From Sphingobacteriaceae bacterium (GTDB taxonomy: Bacteria > Bacteroidota > Bacteroidia > Sphingobacteriales > Sphingobacteriaceae): a stretch of 64,000 bases of DNA. Made by a program: the position numbers and the translations under genes. The notes under the pieces were generated by a model. It was not told the origin of the DNA. It saw only the letters and a list, made by a program, of their open reading frames with translations, and ran no database searches. Every line of letters begins with the position of its first letter. The first letter of the stretch is position 1. The stretch lies in NCBI GenBank assembly GCA_014380615.1, contig JACMJM010000011.1:1-64000 (forward strand), given 5' to 3'. Positions 60,447 through 64,000 of this stretch are shown here, in pieces.

Positions 60447-61460
60447 TTAAAACTCTTCTAAAATCTTTTTTTTACTCGCTGCCATTCCTGCCGTTGTGCC
60501 TTGAGCCACAGCATTAGCTACGGCCCGCATTCTGGTTGTGTTGTCGCCACAGGCAAAGACACCCGTTACCGTAGTCTCCTGGAAGGGGTCAATCTTAACG
60601 TAGCCTTCTTCGGTTAGCTCACATCCCAATGCTTCGGGAATGGAGCAGTGTTGTTCAAAAGGAGAAGGCGTATACAGAGCTTTTAACGATGTATTTAAGC
60701 CGTCTCGAAAAACGATGCTTTGAAGATGACCCTGCGAGTGCACCAGCCCTTCGATTTTCTTTTCGACTATTTTGATTTGATACTTTTCAAGCTGACTTGT
60801 TTGCTCAGCGGTCAGGGTTGAAAGGCCGTTAGTGAACAAAGTAAGGTCCTTTGTCCAATTAGAAATGAGCCTGGTGAAATCAAAAATATGTTCACCATTC
60901 CCAAGAATGCCGGTTTTTTCGTTCCTCACTTCATATCCATGGCAATAAGGGCAATGGATAGCCGTAATGCCCCAACAGGCCGCTAATCCTTCTATGTCCG
61001 GAAGCAAATCTTTAATGCCTGTAGCAAATATCAGTTTTTTTGATGTAAAGGTTTCGCCTGATGAAACACCGATTTCAAAGCCATTGGAATTCTTTTTTCC
61101 GGCAGTTGCCAGTCCCCTAAAGAACTCAATAGTAGTATACATTTCCACCTGCTGTCTTGCAAGCGCAGCGATTTCACCAGGTGTTTTTCCATCCTGAGTG
61201 ATAAAATTGTGTGAATGCGGGGTTTGCCTGTTGCAGGGTTTCCCATCATCAATAATCAGTACACTTTTTAATGCTCGCCCGAGTGTCATTCCCGCTGCAA
61301 GTCCCGAATAGCTGCCACCGACTATAATTACGTCATAATGTTTGCGATCTTTCATTTGAGTATACCTTGGATATGTAAAGTCTGGAATTGGAAAAATAAA
61401 TACTGAGCATCCTGCTGCTGCCTGCCTTATGAATCTGCGTCTGGAAAGAATAGCTTTCAC
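60447..61460 (-). CDS. Thioredoxin-reductase-like FAD oxidoreductase with Tat-like leader
   Basis: A 337-residue flavoprotein. FAD-binding DVIIVGGSYSGLAAGMTLGR lies near 43-62, the redox pair CPYC in HCPYCHGYEVR near 175, NAD-site GILGNGEHIFDF near 188 and FAD-site GVFACGDNTTRMRAVA near 300. The first 30 residues, MKAILSRRRFIRQAAAGCSV, look like a twin-arginine signal (SRRRFIRQ plus hydrophobic stretch). Without it the protein would start at MKDRKHYDV, the usual family start. If the leader is real, the enzyme works in the periplasm, which is rare for this family. Confidence 0.85.
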   Translation of the reverse strand: MKAILSRRRFIRQAAAGCSVFIFPIPDFTYPRYTQMKDRKHYDVIIVGGSYSGLAAGMTLGRALKSVLIIDDGKPCNRQTPHSHNFITQDGKTPGEIAALARQQVEMYTTIEFFRGLATAGKKNSNGFEIGVSSGETFTSKKLIFATGIKDLLPDIEGLAACWGITAIHCPYCHGYEVRNEKTGILGNGEHIFDFTRLISNWTKDLTLFTNGLSTLTAEQTSQLEKYQIKIVEKKIEGLVHSQGHLQSIVFRDGLNTSLKALYTPSPFEQHCSIPEALGCELTEEGYVKIDPFQETTVTGVFACGDNTTRMRAVANAVAQGTTAGMAASKKKILEEF

Positions 61461-61466
61461 CCGATT

Positions 61467-61691
61467 CTAAATCTTGTTTTTCTTCGCCGAAAGGCGACGA
61501 AGAATGCTATCCACCAAGGGTACTCCCACGAAAACCATCCATGGAACCAGGGTCATGGTTAATAGGAATGTTCTAATATAGAGGGGCAGAGCCGATAAAG
61601 TTTCACCAAAAATATAGTAAAACAAGGTGATGGAGGGATAGATTACAACCCAAATTTTCAAGGCAGCAATCAATTTCATTTTTGCGTTCAT
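61467..61691 (-). CDS. Small two-helix membrane protein
   Basis: A 74-residue protein with two membrane helices (about 8-28 and 38-60; PSITLFYYIFGETLSALPLY, LTMTLVPWMVFVGVPLV) and a basic C-terminus. The layout and PWMVFVGVPLVD ending resemble small DUF2798-like proteins. Start MNAKMK; a later MKLI is possible. It sits 6 bp before the flavoprotein gene and probably belongs to its operon. Confidence 0.7.
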   Translation of the reverse strand: MNAKMKLIAALKIWVVIYPSITLFYYIFGETLSALPLYIRTFLLTMTLVPWMVFVGVPLVDSILRRLSAKKNKI

Positions 61692-61712
61692 GAAATAATA
61701 TTGAATCGTTTC

Positions 61713-62309
61713 TTAATAAAGCTTTATAATCTGACCGGTATTAGCGCCAAAGACACTTTTGCGAAAGCCGTATTCCAGCTCCCGCATGGATACAGGAACA
61801 TCGCCTGGAAAAAACGGAAAGTATTGCGGCGAGCTTTCAATAACGGTGGGGCTTACCGCATTAATCCGAATGCCATTTTCAAGCTCAATCGCCGCGGCTC
61901 TTACAAATCCTTCTACCGCTCCGTTGGCCGCAGATGCATTCGCAAAGTTCAATTGCGGTTCATAGGTTAACGCTCCTGAAATTAAGGTAAACGACCCCTT
62001 AGGATTAATATAGTGCTGGCCAATGAGCACCAAATTAATTTGCCCCATCATTTTTCCCTCAACACCCTTTCTGAACTCTTTATCTGTTAAGGATTTCCAG
62101 GGTCCAACATAAGTGGGTCCTGCAGTGGAGATGAGTGCATCAAAAGCACCGGCTTGTTTATACATATTCTCAATAGAGTTTGTGGAAGTGATATCTACCT
62201 GGATATCGCCACTTTTTGAACCTGCTTTAATTATTTCATGTTCTTTTTCAAATGCACTGGTTAAGTGCTTGCCCATAGTGCCTGATGCACCTACGATTAT
62301 AATTTTCAT
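61713..62309 (-). CDS. Short-chain dehydrogenase-like protein without catalytic Tyr/Lys
   Basis: A 198-residue short SDR. The nucleotide site IIIVGASGTMGKHL is at 3-16 and the strand end LISTAGPTYVG near 58. The family's YxxxK position reads NASAANGAVEGF, so the catalytic Tyr and Lys are both replaced, while the following INAVSPTVIESS matches the normal NxVxPG region. A group of roughly 200-residue SDRs with ASAANGAxEGF is widespread, so this is a recognised subgroup rather than decay. Activity is uncertain; the role may be NADP-sensing or altered chemistry. Confidence 0.83.
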   Translation of the reverse strand: MKIIIVGASGTMGKHLTSAFEKEHEIIKAGSKSGDIQVDITSTNSIENMYKQAGAFDALISTAGPTYVGPWKSLTDKEFRKGVEGKMMGQINLVLIGQHYINPKGSFTLISGALTYEPQLNFANASAANGAVEGFVRAAAIELENGIRINAVSPTVIESSPQYFPFFPGDVPVSMRELEYGFRKSVFGANTGQIIKLY

Positions 62310-62394
62310 TTGTGATTTTTATTAAAATGGTATGATACAAAGATATTTTCAGCAGGAACTGAAGGATAGGACAAATCTGGAGTATAGCAGGATT

Positions 62395-63258
62395 CTACCT
62401 CGATTTCAATCGATATGCCTCGGGCGAGTACCCGGTGTGTTTTTTGAAAAAGCGAATAAAGTAGGATACATCCTCATAGCCTAAAAGCTCTGCTATTTCT
62501 TTGACCTGGTTGGGTGTGGCTAGCAGGTGCCGTTTCGCTTCAAGAATGATATGTTCGTTTATTAATTGTGAGGAAGTTTTGCCTACGGTTTCCTTGGTGA
62601 TTTCATTAAGTTGAAAGGACGAGAGATTCATCAGATCAGTGTACTGAGAGACCTGCTTATGGATGATGATGTGCTTTTCGAGCAAGTCAAAAAATTCCTC
62701 GAGCCTTTCTTGTGTATAGGGATGGGCGGCCGGAGATGATATTTCAGAGAAACGTCCCTGCCTCACCAGCTCTATCATCAGAATATCCAGATTTGCTTTG
62801 ATGCTATCCTGATAACTCTCCTGCTTGTCTGCATATTCATCTAAGATATACTTGAAAATAAGGTCCAGCCTATGGAAACTGGGCGAATCAAATTGGCAGA
62901 GGTTCTTTCTGCTGGCTCTCCTCAATCGCTGTATTTTAGATTTGTTTATCGGATGATAAAATTCGTTGTTGAACTCCATCAGATATCCGCTGCAACCTGC
63001 TTTCAACTCAAGCTGATGCACCTGACCAGGCTTAATGAAGAAAACAGAATGGTTTTGAACCGGGTACGATGTAAAGTCAATATCATGAGTTCCACTCCCA
63101 TCTTTTACCGCCAGAATAAAGAAGAAATTATGTCTGTGCAGTTGGTGGAGCAAGTCCTTAGTACCAACAACCTCCTCTAGTGTGCGGATATTAAACCGTT
63201 CAGGAGAAACCTCTTCCATAAAGGAAGAGCGAATTTGTCTGACAGGGATACTCTTCAT
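62395..63258 (-). CDS. AraC family transcriptional regulator
   Basis: A 287-residue regulator. The N-terminal half is a cupin-like sensor (RHNFFFILAVKDGSGTHDID, IKPGQVHQLEL). The C-terminal AraC domain (about 190-287) has two helix-turn-helix units, including LSSFQLNEITKETVGKTSSQ and VKEIAELLGYEDVSYFIRFF, followed by the usual KHTGYSPEAYR. It is encoded upstream of the SDR gene by 86 bp and 19 bp downstream of a DUF4386 gene. It likely controls one or both; the ligand is unknown. Confidence 0.9.
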   Translation of the reverse strand: MKSIPVRQIRSSFMEEVSPERFNIRTLEEVVGTKDLLHQLHRHNFFFILAVKDGSGTHDIDFTSYPVQNHSVFFIKPGQVHQLELKAGCSGYLMEFNNEFYHPINKSKIQRLRRASRKNLCQFDSPSFHRLDLIFKYILDEYADKQESYQDSIKANLDILMIELVRQGRFSEISSPAAHPYTQERLEEFFDLLEKHIIIHKQVSQYTDLMNLSSFQLNEITKETVGKTSSQLINEHIILEAKRHLLATPNQVKEIAELLGYEDVSYFIRFFKKHTGYSPEAYRLKSR

Positions 63259-63277
63259 TGATATAATATTACAAAAA

Positions 63278-63997
63278 TTAATGGGTTTCTGACAAATACC
63301 CCTGCCCGCTGACCAATTGTAAGTGAAATCCTTTTCGAATCAGCCTGACTGCAAGTACCATTTCATAAACTGCGATAGGTAAGGCGAATAAGATGATCTG
63401 CATAGAGAAGTGAGGAATAATTCCAAACAGCTCCAGGATGGCCGCTATTAAAATCAGAACCGCACCGATTAGACCTAGAATAGAAAGATTCCTTGACACT
63501 AAACCTGATCTATAAAATATGGAACTGTAAATAAAAGTATTGACGCCAAGCATGAAATGAGGCCCAAGTATGAATGCCCAGGAATGGATGGTCTTTAAGG
63601 TATTGGCCGCGATCTGTAAAGTCGCCAACTCCGGACCGGAAGTATTACCATAGTCCTGACTTAACTTCAGTAGAGAAAGCAGGCTTAAAATACCAATCAG
63701 TATAAAGACAACCTCGAGCATCCTGAAACAGACATATGCCAGTCCCCAGCTCTCGCTGTATCTTCTCAGGAAAGGGAATAACATTATACCGGTTCCAATA
63801 TTCGCAATGGCTAGTATCAATTCGAATAAGGCACCTAGTGCAATCTGATTAGAATTTGCAGAAGCTGCAGCCAGCGAATCTGCATTCTTGAGAATTGGAT
63901 CATATAAAGCAAGTCCGATAATTGCTGTGACTGTAGCCGTGATAAAAAATGCGCCGGTAATAACCCCATCTCTTCTGTGTGTAGTCAATCTTTCCAT
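63278..63997 (-). CDS. DUF4386 family membrane protein (copy 2)
   Basis: A 239-residue membrane protein with about six helices. It has the DUF4386 signature features FELILAIANIGTGIMLFPFL, ESWGLAYVCFRMLEVVFIL and IHSWAFILGPHFMLGVNTF. It is only distantly similar to the copy at 57518. The start codon lies 3 bp from the window end, so its promoter is outside. It is probably the first gene of an operon with the AraC regulator. Confidence 0.85.
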   Translation of the reverse strand: MERLTTHRRDGVITGAFFITATVTAIIGLALYDPILKNADSLAAASANSNQIALGALFELILAIANIGTGIMLFPFLRRYSESWGLAYVCFRMLEVVFILIGILSLLSLLKLSQDYGNTSGPELATLQIAANTLKTIHSWAFILGPHFMLGVNTFIYSSIFYRSGLVSRNLSILGLIGAVLILIAAILELFGIIPHFSMQIILFALPIAVYEMVLAVRLIRKGFHLQLVSGQGYLSETH

Positions 63998-64000
63998 TTT

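Overview
The window is a chromosome segment of a Bacteroidota bacterium, most likely family Sphingobacteriaceae (Pedobacter or Mucilaginibacter type). The evidence is an Oar/SusC-like TonB-dependent receptor, a type III glutamine synthetase, a short RpoD without region 1.1, DUF2490, DUF4394 and DUF2975 proteins, TAnnTTTG-type -7 boxes, and many lipoproteins with the lipobox cysteine followed by Lys. Genus is inferred from gene content only.

Layout. 0.1-37.1 kb is ordinary core chromosome: sucC; lolD with two small downstream genes; two tandem S41 peptidase lipoproteins; an M28 peptidase; smc; rpoD; three tandem DUF2975 membrane proteins followed by a YozG-like regulator, with a 272-bp MITE-like element between the first two; an MBL hydrolase; a GH5 glycosidase; an SMR transporter; lpdA; a TonB receptor with a DUF4394 lipoprotein; purM; glnN; tonB; trmN6; purL; a phosphoesterase; fbp; and rnhA.

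37.24-54.77 kb is an integrated element in the 3' end of tRNA-His(GTG). It is bounded by a 16-bp direct repeat (37304-37319 and 54759-54774) and starts with a tyrosine integrase on the + strand. Almost everything else is on the - strand in two compact, translationally coupled blocks. The early block (52970 to 49317) has a ribbon-helix-helix-like protein, small membrane proteins and a small P-loop ATPase of packaging type. The late block (49121 to 38873) has a putative capsid protein, about seven short proteins with one membrane segment each, a metallopeptidase, a GH24 lysozyme, a GH73 glucosaminidase, spike/fibre proteins with DUF5977 repeats, an SGNH hydrolase and a GIY-YIG nuclease. I see no terminase, portal, tail or polymerase gene. 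My reading is a tailless, membrane-containing provirus related to double-jelly-roll (PM2/PRD1-like) viruses and unusually large at about 17.5 kb. Its 1.2-kb non-coding right end carries two tandem 220-bp repeats, a third degenerate copy and an AT-rich tract, which look like a replication origin or master control region. Sequence motifs there recur at the left end.

54.8-57.5 kb is an accessory stretch: a Fic protein whose leader consists of two tandem 50-bp repeats with palindromes, and a frameshifted DUF932 remnant. 57.5-64 kb is a minus-strand cluster of two DUF4386 membrane proteins, Crp-type and AraC-type regulators, a medium-chain dehydrogenase, a thioredoxin-reductase-like flavoprotein and an atypical SDR. 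It looks like a redox or xenobiotic response region.
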